From: Isoetes taiwanensis
Lineage: Eukaryota; Streptophyta; Lycopodiopsida; Isoetales; Isoetaceae
Assembly: GCA_021234155.1 (NCBI GenBank)
Contig: JAJEKV010000006.1
Location: forward strand, 14,028,902 to 14,092,901
DNA: 64,000 nucleotides
Direction of reading: 5' to 3'
In this document: one piece after another, positions 34,201 to 45,424 of the stretch
How the letters are laid out: the number at the start of each line of letters is the position of its first letter
How positions within the stretch are numbered: position 1 is the stretch's first letter
Program-made: the position numbers and the translations under genes
The notes under the pieces: generated by a model
Seen by the model: the letters and a program-made list of their open reading frames with translations, nothing else
Databases searched by the model: none
What the model was told of the DNA's origin: nothing

Positions 34201-35235
34201 GGAGGGCGTGAGTGTTTCTTTCTTTGCAAAACCGACCTTGTAACTTGCTCCCTAGGGTAATTTCGCCATTCCTGACGATTTGGCAGGGTCGATTTGCCAT
34301 TCCGAGCCTCCTGCGTGCTCGAACGACAAGACATCGCGGTTTCTACAAGGTCCGACCTCGGGGGCCAGCGGTTTGACAAGTTCTCCCGACCGATCTGAAT
34401 CTTTTGGGCCTTCCCAAGAGGGGCTCCCTGAATCGGAGGATCCAAATCTGGCTTGGATAGGGGAACCGCCCTCGGAGGGTGGTCATTAGCGTCAGCCTCG
34501 AGGGAGCGCCGCCAGAAGGGTCTGCCTCGAACTTTTTTGATCCCGCCTCTTGGGGTCCTGGACTCTCCCCTCTTGTGAGGGATCCCCGCAAGGTCCCCGC
34601 CTCGCTTTGACTTGGGGAAGGGTGCCACTTCTGTTTCCCGCAGCACGGGCTGCCCCGACCGCTCTAATGCTAACCCTTTGACCTAGACCTTCTCCCAAAT
34701 TTTCAAAATTGGGTCAGGTCGAAATGGATTAGGATTCCACTGGCAAAAATCAGAATTTATTTTCGCATAATGCATTAATTGCGAATTTATGAATGTCTTG
34801 CCACACGCAAAGCCCCCGACTTCTACTTGCCACATCGGGAGGAGGACAGGCCCAAACTCCGCCTCCGGCCAGTTCCCCTTGTCCGTATTCTTGGTTGCAG
34901 CTTCTCCGGCCAGTCCCAAGTGCAATGACCAAGTCTCGCCCCCAAAACGCAAACCCTTCTAGAACCCGCAACCCACGGGGTTTACGTTTTGGAGGCCCTC
35001 TCCTTGTCGATTCAAAGGGACCTTGGCGCCGCGTGACTTGACGTGGAGGGGGGTGTTGGACCTTGAGCACGGACCCCCTAAAATCCCCCTAAGCCGCTTG
35101 CCCCGAATTTCCTCTCCCCAGGGCCCGGGACGGACGGGTGCCCTCCCTCTCCGAGTCGCTGATTTGGCTCGCCAATGGACTCCTAACGCCGACTTGCCCT
35201 AGGGACCAAGTTCTCGGACTGTAAGACCACTCATG
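28264..35235. repeat. Tandem array, about 6 copies of a 1.12 kb unit
   Basis: The phrase CTAACCCTTTGACCTAGACC begins at about 29072, 30163, 31288, 32409, 33547 and 34670, giving unit lengths of 1091, 1125, 1121, 1138 and 1123 bases. The first unit is partial and the second differs inside (29.83-30.07 kb). Each unit is GC-rich in the middle, with CCACATCGGGAGGAGGAC and TTGACGTGGAGTGGGGGTG. Copies differ mostly by small insertions or losses at CCGG- and CTCGG-type sites, which scrambles the frames. The many open frames of 60-200 codons here are shadows of the repeat. It is flanked on both sides by CACTA subterminal sequence, so it expanded inside the element. Confidence 0.9.
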
Positions 35236-35254
35236 TTCACCCAACTAAGAAATG

Positions 35255-35357
35255 AGTTTTAAACGTCACTGCACGTCATGTCAGATATGCGACGTCAATA
35301 CGCCGCGATGCGTATTTGGTTATAGCGACGGGTTTAATTATTTTTATTTTTGTTGTG
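35255..35357 (+). repeat. Internal CACTA terminus-like sequence
   Basis: CGACGTC-type repeats and TTATAGCGACGGG lead into ...TTTTTGTTGTG at 35357, followed by TAC (35358-35360). The end matches the first eight bases of the element terminus but differs further in. It may be the right end of a smaller element or a duplicated end. Confidence 0.6.
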
Positions 35358-35360
35358 TAC

Positions 35361-35989
35361 ATGTTTGATAATCGGGGCATGTTTGAGCCTAGACAATGCT
35401 TGAGCCTAAGAGGCTTGTTTGAACCTAGGTAGCATGTTCGACCCTAAGGGAAATGCAACGCCTACACGCTCAACGCCTATAGGCTCCTCATGCTTCACTC
35501 TATGTATTTGGACTTGTTCACCCTACAAAATACCATTATTATTATCCGCTTGAAAGGTAGAGCAAAGATCCACAAATGTAAAAGCTAGTGGATAGCATCA
35601 AATTAAGCAATGATCGTGTTAACTTGGTGGTGGCAATCGGGTTTAAGGTTAGAGAAAATCTAAGTAACTAAGATACCATTGAAGACTCTTTGCATGTTCT
35701 AGTCTAGAGGCAATGCTTGAGCCTATGTGGCTTCTTTGAGCCCATGTTTCAGCCCGCTCTTTATTCCTCCGGATATAATGTATACCAAAAGGGGGGGGGG
35801 GAAAAAAAAATTTGAATTGAATGGGTTTTTATTGCACACGAAGACCAATAGACATAGCCTATCGGATTGCACCGAGGATGTGCATAATATTTGACATATA
35901 GAATTTAATGATCGCCTCCTCTAGGTGCTAACTAGGAGTCGCCATTGTTAGCATTGCCAACATTTGTATTAAAATGCCCAAGTACATCT
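35361..35989. repeat. GTTTGAGCCTAG-type repeats, no gene
   Basis: Several scattered copies of CATGTTTGAGCCTAG and GCAATGCTTGAGCCTA-type phrases, near 35380-35450 and 35700-35750. A GGGGGGGGGG/A run lies at 35790-35808. Confidence 0.45.
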
Positions 35990-38420
35990 CAGATTTTTAG
36001 GGAATTGCTCTCGTGTAAGATGTTTGCATGAGAGCTGGTGGTCCAACCTCTTGATGCTCGCTTTTCCGTGAGTTTGAATGCCTTGATCCGCCAGAGGGCT
36101 CTTCGTGACGCTATTGACTCCTCTAGCACAACACCTTGGAATATTGGGCGCCCCTGTAGTTTGTATGATAAACCACCATGTTGGGTCTTGTCGACGGTGA
36201 AAGAAAAAAATCTGGTCAAAGAAGCCGGACGGAGATTGATATTGATGGTCTAAATTTTGAAGTGGATATGTGTATGTGTGTACTGCTCACGGTTATCCGA
36301 AGGACAAGCGCCTCACTACCGTGGTACATCTTGCTAGAGTTGACAAATAAAAAGCCACTTGTTCTATCATACTTTCATTGTAGGCCCCGCCCCCTTAATT
36401 GAAGGTCAAACCAATCGACATCGAATATGAAGGTCTTAAAATTGCCACCAACATCCACCTCCATTATAGTCTTTAACCTCCCCACCCAATCACGTGGCTT
36501 CCTCGATGATTACGATCGGCAACACTTGATTGAAACTCCATCGTGAATGATGCCATGACTCAGCCACAAGTCTTCCCTGTATGTCAAGAGAACTCACACG
36601 ATAGTGGGTCCCATGCCATCATATCGAGGAGTAAGATATATACCGCCAAAAGCACCATTAATGTCAATAGATACAATAACATCAAAAGAAAATACTCGAT
36701 TTCACATCAACATAATTTGTTGCAACTACTTTTTCATGACACCTTGTGCGTATGCCCATTCCGTAGTCGTAATATACTCCCCTTGTGATATGCATCGGTC
36801 AAAAGCCTCAGAGTACCCATTCTCTTTCCATCTTGTCCGCAAGGGTTCATATCCATCGTGGTACGGGGCTCGCCTATTATGTCGTCTCCATTCATGCCTC
36901 TTCTCTTCCATTTCTTCCTTTATGCTCTCATAACGAGCAATCCATTTTGCCATTGGTGCCGAATTGTAAAGAAGAAATTGATTAACCTTAATGATCATAT
37001 CAGGCGAAATGACTTCTCGCATACCATTGCCTTCCCTCGCCACTACCCCCACAATCTTCTCGTCCCCTTCATCACTCCATAAGCGAGGTGCATCCGGATG
37101 TACTGGCGGAAATATATTCGTCATATATAGAAAAGTGACTCTTTCGCAAGCCATCCCTCTCGCCATACTACCTTCGGGGACGTGCTCTTTGACGCACTAT
37201 ATCCTTCAATACCTTCATAAACCTTTCCAAGAAAAACATCCATCCGCATGTACAGCTTCCCAGAGCTCCACTTCCTCAATAAGATGTACCAAAAGATGGG
37301 TTTGATCACAAGAAAGCTCGTGGGGAAACTCCTTCTCCAACAAGCAACATGCCTCCTCGCCATTTTCACTTTCATCTCTTCAATTTCGGCTTTTCTAAGA
37401 TAGTTTTTTTACACATCCACCTATGAGGTCCAAAACAAAAAACTTAGCCACAAATAAAATAGACGGGGGACCACTAAATCAACATGGGTAACAACCTTAT
37501 GACCTTTGATAGGGCACTTATTGCCTCCAATGGTCCCTTGTCTAAAACTCCCCTAAAGGTCAGGGGCATGAAGAACTGCATGATCCAAACACTAAATATA
37601 AGTTATGGGTTACATTTTATAAAAGTGCATATATATGTGGACTTCAATTGCTTACATGCAAGAACTTATGCCAGTCATGGGACTTTAAACCAACAAATCC
37701 CCACTACTTGTGAATGCGGTTCGCAATGATTGCATGTAACCAGTTGGTGTTCTAAGGGCCCTTAAATCATCATAAATAGCTCGATGGTCAGCCCTAGCAA
37801 TAACCCATTTTGCCGGAGGAAGTGGTTGCCCTTCACCTCGGATCCATGCCTCTTTCTTTGTATTACTTACCTTAAGGTCCATCCTGGCATTTGTTGTGTC
37901 TTTTTGACCAAATACATGCTTCCATAAAGAGTTTCCCACGTTCTTGAAGATATGCATCGGGTCTAAAAGGTGTTGAATCAATAGGTCGGTCCAATATGGT
38001 AGTCTATAAAAAACAGACTTCCTTTTCATATTGGCAGTAAAGACTTCCTCCTCCGCGGCTTCCTCGCCACCACTGTATAATTCCTCATCCTCACTGTCTA
38101 GGTCGGCTACGACCTCCTCAGCTGCAGGTGCCCCCCCACGGATTTCCCCTTTAATTTTTTTCCCCTCTTCCTTCTTATCCCAACGCCACCCCATTCTCGT
38201 ATGGTAATTCTCGCTTTGGTGGTTCTCAGATAGTCTACAAGTACACCGGGTATGTGCACGCCGCTTTGCTCAAGGGGTGCGTGAGCGCAAATACTTCCTA
38301 AAACCCTCGTGATACTACTTTCTTCGGATGCTTAGAGTGACGGTGCCGCAACTTTTCCCCACATATCATGCAAGGGAAGTGCCCCATGTCTTAAACCCGC
38401 AACACTCGGCAAACCTGTGA
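35990..38420 (-). pseudogene. CACTA TNP2-type transposase, decayed
   Basis: The domain order along the minus strand is the canonical one. A Transposase_21-like part (38420-37685) contains RTYHTRMGWRWDKKEE-type sequence and then LPYWTDLLIQHLLDPMHIF, where plant TNP2 proteins have LPYWKDL-RHNLDVMHIEKN. A DUF4218-like part (about 37600-37120) includes MQFFMPLTFRGVLDKGP and, in other frames, CWRRSFPTSF and RMDVFLGKVYEGIEGY. The next block (37166-36726) holds KEEMEEKRHEWRRHNRRAP. A DUF4216-like end (about 36470-35990) has IMEVDVGGNFKTFIF-type sequence. Several frameshifts and stops separate these blocks. This protein would cut the CACTA ends; the copy here is dead. Confidence 0.75.
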
Positions 38421-41014
38421 AAGTCATGCATAGTCCACAATAGTATACCTCTAAGATTAAAACGCCATTTTATGGGCATCGTGGACTAATACACGTGTTC
38501 CACAAAGGGAGTAACTCATCCACAATTATTCTTAGGTACACATCTAAATTACTTGGTTTTTTTCTTCCTGTGTATCAATAAAGTCATCATAATGTGCCCA
38601 CTCTTCATCAACAACCATGGGGGTATGTTGTAGTTCACTATCATCACCGCCCATGTAGACCATGCATGCAACATTGTGTACCATATGGGTTTACGCCATC
38701 GGTGGCCGTGCCCAAACGCACGCTACGTGGTTCTTTTCCAAAGTCGCCATGTCGCATCGACATGCTTCCAAGCCGCACTGCTGTTCTGGGACTCGCATCA
38801 CATCATCACTAGATGCATGTGTAGCCGTGAAGTCCATTAGGCTAGCCAATGTCTTGCAACTAACATCAACTTTAACCTATAGAATAAATTATAGGCAACA
38901 TATAAGTACCGAAAAATAAGTGAATTTACAACTATTTGTAAGAAGTGGTGATGCATATACCTTGGGATTATTGGAAAGTGTCGAATAACCTTCCGAGGTA
39001 CCGTTTTTCCCTTTAGGTCATTCCTCAGATCTCTGCTTCATTACATACGAGACAATGAGTGGACTTCTCATGCTCTAGGGGGGATAGAAGATCATACAAT
39101 CATTTGGACATGCATGTATGACTTTATAACCAAGGCCGGTCGCTTGAATCATTTTCTTAACTTGAGATCTATCCAGAGGCATATTGTTCTTCTCTGGAAG
39201 GATCTTCTCGTGCAATAACCTCATGCATCTAAGAGTGGTAAGATAAAAGATGGAGATGGTGGTAAGATAGAAAGACTTGATAAGTATGTCACCTCAATAG
39301 AGCGTAGACACTTGCATTGCTCCACTTGAACTTGGTTTGGAGATTGAGAATTAGCAGCACGCCGACAAACGAGGGTTCGAGACGCAGAAATAAATAAGCT
39401 GCGTTTACGCTTCGATAACAATAGGGTCATCGTCAAGACGACCAATCCTCGAAGGGTATCCAACATCTTCTACCATATCCTCTCCACCACCATCCTCGAC
39501 ATCATCTAAATCAATATCGGTAATTCTTGAAGAGCTGCAAACATATCGAGCATCGGCTCGTCACGAAAGACTTCGCTCTCGGGTTCGTCAATAGTTTCAT
39601 CCTCTTCATATTGATCGTGACGCAATATCTTCTTCATATTGGTGCGCCCGGCTTGAAATTCACGACGATAGGTTTCCCTTTGCCTCAGTAACTTAGAACT
39701 AATGGATCGGGATGGAGACCGCTCTAAATGAGTTCATTAAACAGAGTAACGTGATTAACCATCATGTCAAATAATGTAATAAGTATAAAATACATACGAC
39801 CATTTGTATAGACTCACGAATGACAAAAACATATTAAAAAAAAAAAACCTCTTTATTCCTTTTTTTAGTACAACAATACTATTGTTCCATCTCAAATGGG
39901 AGAGGTCTATCATAGCGATAGTTGATAAATAACTCATCTCCAATGTTTATGCTTTTAATAGCACACACCATGATATATCCGCTTTTTACGATCTTGTAAA
40001 AAAATCTTCCTCCCTCCTTGACACTCTAAAAATTCACAATTGCATCGCCACGGTTGTCAATAGAACTGTTGATGAACCCCCGCAATATTGCCATGAACCC
40101 CGGGCCGACCATCAATAAACTTCAACTCCTCATCACATGCCCCACACTATCGGCGACGCAAAGATTGGAATTCATTCCATAAATCCTCATACGCCAAGCA
40201 TATTTAGTCAAAGTTTGCCAAGTTTTCCAATCGCATTTTCGGGACCTCGCATATGGCATTAATGGATTGTGGGTATCTCGCTCCACTTCTATATGCGTCT
40301 TGGGAGATAAGGCCGAATCCAAAATTTTCGGACAAATGCGGCTCCGCATAATGATGTATCTTCTTCCCCAATAAGCAAATTCTTGATCCATAGGGATAGG
40401 TAAGTCCCATCGCCACAAGCCAAATGTCTTATGGTGCCTAACAAAGGGTCGGACTAATCTTTGCAATTCTTCAGAATTTCACGCCGGGCAAAGAGGCCAA
40501 GCGTTCTTGGGAAATGTGCGACACATGCAATGTTCTCATGATTGTAGCCCTTCGTGTTCTTTCACGCGGGGAAACACTTCGGCGTTGAGCGCACCCATCC
40601 ACATTATTGATGAATCGGGTTACTTTGCTTCCGGTTTCATATGCCTCTATGGACAACATTAAACCAAAAATCCACATCTAGTTTGGAGGAGACATCAAAG
40701 ATCATCTACCTACATATTTAGATATCATAAACATCTTGAATATATACTTGAACCGGGAGAGATACTCTTAAAAAAAAAAAAACAAATAATAATTGTATAC
40801 CAACCCGATATCCATGACGAGCATCGATCCGTGGGTTGTTCAAATGTACCAAATCTTATCGATGGTCTTCAACAACCGCTTCTAAGTCGCCTCTTCAGCC
40901 CCATACATCTTTTTACAATCGCAAACTATTTTGTCCCTCTGCCAATTACAAAAGGTAAGTACTATATACTGCACAATAGTTTGAACGGCTGTGATAGATA
41001 CAATATATGGTAGT
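38421..41014 (-). other. Degraded CACTA interior, N-terminal or upstream part
   Basis: Short open pieces on the minus strand (39221-39466, 40122-40466 with RPFVRHHKTFGLWRWDLP, and 40471-40677) read like protein but match no family I recognise. They lie upstream of the transposase on the same strand and may be its first exons or another captured gene. No plus-strand gene is seen. Confidence 0.35.
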
Positions 41015-41046
41015 ATAAACCCTAAACCCTAAACCCTAAATCCTAA
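41015..41046 (+). repeat. Short telomere-type AAACCCT repeat
   Basis: Three tandem AAACCCT units plus two with one change, matching the plant TTTAGGG telomere repeat on the opposite strand. Interstitial, inside the CACTA element. Confidence 0.8.
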
Positions 41047-41345
41047 ATGGACAGAATTGGGCCCGGACACGTAGTCCTCTCCACTCAAGGTGAAGCCACC
41101 ATGCCCTTTCCCCGAAAGTACGACCCTTATATAAGTTTCAATTTCAATAAAGATCTTTTGAGACGCCAGCCAGCCCCGATACATAGAGTCCCCTCCACTC
41201 AAGGTGAAGTCGACATATGACCTTGACTACGCGACACCTCAATTTTGTAATCTACATTGTACTTAGTAAGGTATGAAGGTGAGTTTGGGCCTGGCACACC
41301 TGTCCTCTCCACTCAAGGTGGAGGCGACCGTGTCCTTGACCAAAA
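41040..41345 (+). repeat. Second cluster of GTCCTCTCCACTCAAGGTG repeats
   Basis: Three units, each with TCCTCTCCACTCAAGGTG and a CGACCGTG/CCACCATG-type end, related to the four units at 26640-27060 and in the same orientation. Confidence 0.8.
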
Positions 41346-41664
41346 ACACCTGCGTTTTTTTTTTTTACTACGCAGACACGCGCCCTCTCCTAGTTTATAT
41401 ATGTCTAGGCTACTAAATACAAGAATCAAGAACTTACATGTGACGGTTCCAAGATATCCAAACCTCCCCTCGTGGTAAGACAACATCAATCTGTCTCTCG
41501 GCCATCTCCAAAGGCCGATCATGCCGATGACCATGGCGATCCATGTAGGGCAAGAACAAGTATAAGATATGGTTAAAAAGAAGAACACCAAAGGCGCTTA
41601 GGGCCGGAAGAGGAGCGAAAAGAAAATAACAATGAAGGCCGAGAAAAAGTTGTTTATATAGAAA

Positions 41665-42125
41665 TCAGTAACGTCGCGATGCGACGTGACGTCGCCGGCG
41701 ACGTAGTGTCAACTGTCACATGCCAGGTCACCTACGACTTGGCAGTACACCTGACAAGTACGTACAGACGTGTCATACGTCGTGTAGACCACGTCGCATG
41801 CGACGTATAGTCAACGGTCAAAATCCAGGTCACATGCGACCGGCAAACACACGCAGGCAAGTACGCATCGACGTGTCTTAGGTTCTCAGATGTCACATGA
41901 CGTCGCATGCGACGTCTGACATTTGTCGTGACATTTGTCGTGACATTTGTCGGTTATGAAATTTATGTATACCTATGCTGTTCTGAGCAACCTAAAATCT
42001 GAGCAAGTTTTGTGTAACAACCTAAAATCTGCATACCTCAAAACACTTGAACATAGCTTGATTAGCTGCATCACAGAGCAAATTGCGTGACAGGTCTGAC
42101 ATTTGCCGTGACATTTGTCGTGACG
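41665..42125. repeat. CGACGT-rich subterminal-type repeats with palindromes
   Basis: Many copies of CGTCGCATGCGACGT, which is a perfect palindrome, and of TGACATTTGTCGTGACATTT. This resembles the CACTA subterminal arrays at 20.8-21.3 and 45.4-45.8 kb but lies 3.7 kb inside the right end. Confidence 0.75.
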
Positions 42126-43529
42126 ATGCCAGGTGGGCGATGGCATTTTTTAGGCAAATTTTGATCAGACGCTTTGACACATGGGACATTAATGCCTTGG
42201 ATTTGCAAGGAGTCGCCGGGCGAGTTCTCCCACTATGCTTTGGACACCAAGTTCCTCATTCAGATTGCATTTTGTTGCTTCTCTAAAGATGTTGGACTGA
42301 GGATATGGGAGTCCCACTTTTTGACTACCCAATCTTCTCGTTGTAGAAATTCTAGGGGTAAATCCATATGTCATTTCTAATTCCTTCTTTTTTCTCTTTC
42401 TCTGGATCAACCAGAAGCTAAATTATGAGCTCAAAAAATTCTGGATCAACCATCTCCAACTCCATGTCCATCACTAAATTCATCTGCTTTTTCAAAATAC
42501 CCATAGCACAAATAGGCCTATATAAATTAAAACAAGCAATATTATTGTCATATCCTTATTCATCGTGGCATTCATCTTCTTGATATCCATCCTGATCATA
42601 TTCATCTTCTTCATATTTTTATCTTCAAATTCCATTTTGAAAAACTGATTTCAGAAATCTATATCATATCATATATCCAGTTTTTTGTATTCTACATCAT
42701 GCTTATATACATAAGGCAGTGCCTCAAAAATTCTGGATCAACCATAAGCTAAATTCTGAGCTCAAAAAATTCTGGATCAACCAGGAGCTAATCTGAGCTC
42801 AAAACTACCATATTATAGTTATATCAAAAGATAGAATTTAAGTTGCTTCAATACCAAATATCGACTCCAAACAAACCGAAAAACTTTCTCGCAAAGGGTC
42901 ATTTGCATCCCCGTGATCAACATCAGTAATTTCCAAAGACCAGCCAGAAGGATCCCTTCGTGATGTAAAAATTTTTACCTTGGATATCTCTCTCAAAACG
43001 AAACCACATCATTCACCGCAAATTCTTTGCCTTGACAAATCTGCTCCCAAAATTTTGTGAAGACATAACTTTGGGAACTATCCCAATAACAAGATCTAAA
43101 TTTCCACATGCATTGATTTTCATCTTTTTTTTTTTCTCCACAATTCCATCGAGGCAAATGTGCTTCGCGTTGATTTTTGGAATGACGAAATGAAACAAAA
43201 ATCCAACGCAATCCGCTTATCAAATCAAGTCGCCCACTTGGTTGCACAAGCAAGCACGAAATGAAATGCCGGTCTCAAGGACTTTCTTATCTAACCAATC
43301 TACACTATCTTGAGAGCCAACTAGATCCACCACGTAAATATCCGTGGAGTGTCTAGCATAATATCCTCTAGGGTTGAACTTTTGTGGCACGCATGGCTCA
43401 AGATCAAACGTGAATCCAAGCTCTCTCAAAAGATGACGCCATCATCATTTTCTATACTCCTTGCCAACCCTGATTGTTTGCACCTTGATTGTTTGCCCTA
43501 AATCGCTTTAAAAACAATGGGAACATGAA
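42126..43529. other. Captured or unclassified sequence, no clear gene
   Basis: A phrase close to CTCAAAAAATTCTGGATCAA repeats about four times (42400-42460 and 42720-42800). Minus-strand pieces near 43000-43430 look protein-like (KFNPRGYYARHSTDIYVVDL) but match no family I know. Mixed gene fragments are likely. Confidence 0.35.
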
Positions 43530-43812
43530 TTGAAGGAAAAAGTAGTACCATATGTCAAGCTATCTGTGTACATATACCATGAAGATCGAGAAAGAATAAA
43601 TTGTGTTGAATTTTGTAAGCACGACATTGTGCTTACTACATATGGAACCATTTGTTCTGAATTACAGAAGCCATCTGAAGAGGATGAAAAGAAGCAGCCC
43701 CCCAGGCTAAGAGGCACACTGTCGAACATTAGGTGGTTTAGAATTATTCTGGATGAAGCTCAATCCATTAGAAATGCTCACACTAAAAGTTCATGTGCTT
43801 GTCAGGCTTAAG
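43530..43812 (+). pseudogene. SNF2-family helicase fragment (RAD5/CHR28-like)
   Basis: The plus-strand frame reads KLSVYIYHEDRERI, then CKHDIVLTTYGTICSEL, and WFRIILDEAQSIRNAHT. These are the segments around motifs Ib/II of SNF2 ATPases, with DEAQ as the Walker-B-type box, closest in style to plant FRG/CHR27/28 and RAD5-type remodelers. Sequence homologous to the following motif III exon is broken just after 43800. Only about 90 codons are present, with no start or stop context of a real gene, so it is a host gene piece carried by the CACTA element. Confidence 0.75.
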
Positions 43813-43885
43813 GGCACAATGAAGATGGTGCCTTTCTGGAACATGCGACCTTCTACGACACATATGTCACATACGTCACATATAC

Positions 43886-43908
43886 GAAAGTTCTAGAATG
43901 TTCTAGAA
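43886..43908. promoter_or_regulatory. Perfect five-unit heat-shock-element-like array
   Basis: GAA-AG-TTC-TA-GAA-TG-TTC-TA-GAA: five alternating GAA/TTC boxes at exact 5-base steps, fitting the HSF trimer consensus. It lies inside the CACTA element, just past the SNF2 fragment. Confidence 0.6.
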
Positions 43909-43961
43909 AGTTTTAAAAAGTTTTAAAATATAAGAGAATCTTGGGTGAGCCTAAGGAATCC

Positions 43962-43999
43962 TTCTAGAAAATTCCAGAATGTTGTAGAAAGTTCTAGAA
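43962..43999. promoter_or_regulatory. Second heat-shock-element-like array, eight units
   Basis: TTC-TA-GAA-AA-TTC-CA-GAA-TG-TTG-TA-GAA-AG-TTC-TA-GAA: eight boxes at 5-base steps with one mismatch (TTG). The same TTCTAGAA core as the array 55 bases upstream. Confidence 0.6.
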
Positions 44000-44239
44000 T
44001 GAATGTTGCGAGAGAATACACTTATTTTCTTCCCAAAGCATTTTGCTAGATGACCAATTAAAATATTTTGGTTCAACCAACTCCACAATTCTCTTGATTT
44101 TCGATGAACAAACTTGTCCAAGAAGGCAATGTACCTCCACAACCTCGAATGGCCATAATGAAGAAATTAAAAAAGACAGTTAAGAGATTTCTAAAAAAGC
44201 GCATGATTTTTTGGTCTTTGTATGTTGTGATTTGTTTGA

Positions 44240-44980
44240 TCATACAATCGATGCAAAGAAGAACCCATAAAAATCTTGGCGCTCAAACGAAACAAGTTCA
44301 TGAGTCATGAAGCGAAAACAATCTGAGCATGGCGTTAAAAAACTGCACCAAAGGATCTGATTTTGGCATGTAGGAGCAGAAAGAGGTCTGTTTTTCGGTA
44401 TTGGGTGTTCGTAAAGAACCCCCAGCGATGTCGGCAAGCTCAACCGCCTTGTGATCCCTAAGCTCCAGGCTGAAGCCCATTTTCCTTTGCACCATGACAT
44501 GCTCTACTTTGAAGACTTCCAAGGTAACAGCTGGCAGTTTAGATACTCTTACTGGCATAGCAGCCAGAGCTATGTTCCAATTCCACTTTCCATGTATGGA
44601 TCTCCTAAACAAGGCCATCAACAGTGTAGCCACATAGTATCTCTAAGCTTTTCAAAATCCTCATCAATGGGGTCGGCTTCATATGGAACTTGTGCAATTG
44701 AAACGCAAATTCCTCCACCATCATATATCACAAAATCATCCAGACGTTTGGCAGGTAAAGTTGCAAGTTCAAGCATTGCTGCTGATTCCAACCTTGATGT
44801 TGATCTTTCAACTTCCATAGTGCCATTAGAATTACTTGTATACCCAGCATGAGATTTTAGATCATAACCTTCTTCCCCCTCAGATTGACGTATCCAGATG
44901 TGCTTCTTTGGTTTGCTGATATAGTTCCGCATAATATTTTTCCAAATCTTGCAAGCTCTCAAAGCCCCCAAAAAAACCAT
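44240..44980 (-). pseudogene. Unidentified captured gene fragments
   Basis: On the minus strand, 44980-44618 reads [20 protein letters not shown] and [20 protein letters not shown], and 44633-44298 reads [20 protein letters not shown] and [17 protein letters not shown]. The two overlap in different frames, so at least one shift exists. The composition is like real protein and unlike the repeats nearby. I do not recognise the family; a nuclear host gene caught by the element is the simplest reading. Confidence 0.4.
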
Positions 44981-44999
44981 TTTTTCGCAGTTCGGTTTC

Positions 45000-45424
45000 T
45001 GAAGAGTCTAGATGAAGGAGGTAAACCTAGAATCCGCCATCAGGACGTCGGGACAAGCGGCTGCAAGTCATATTAAACACTATAATGCTTGGCCCGGAAA
45101 AAAAGGTAAAAGTGTGGGATTTTTCTTGTGTTCTTGCACAAATTTTAAGGCTTTATCCTGTTCTTCTCTCAAAGAACAATGATTGACAACAAGCCTATTG
45201 TCAAGTTACCTTCAAGGATTGTAAACTTGGAACAACTAGATTTTGACACGCATAACGCCGATTTTATAATGAACAATTTATAGCAAGAGCACATCTATCG
45301 TGATGATGCATGCGCAGCAACACGCTTTTAAATGAAGCCGCGGGTTGGTCGCCGAGTCTTTTTCGCATTGTATCAATCGGGGCAGGTATTGAATTTGTAA
45401 TCCTAAAAACCATTAACCTTCGTG
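45000..45424. other. CACTA interior near right end, no gene seen
   Basis: Mixed sequence between the captured fragments and the right subterminal repeats; no recognisable coding or repeat structure. Confidence 0.4.

Noticed and set aside
28298-35070. Dozens of frames of 60-200 codons on both strands
   Set aside because: They recur in each 1.12-kb unit with different frames and no consistent protein, so they are shadows of the tandem array.
20745-35357. A 14.6 kb CACTA element as the main call
   Set aside because: The 35357 end also has TAC after it, but its inner sequence matches the left end far less well than the 45791 end does. Kept as an alternative in the findings.
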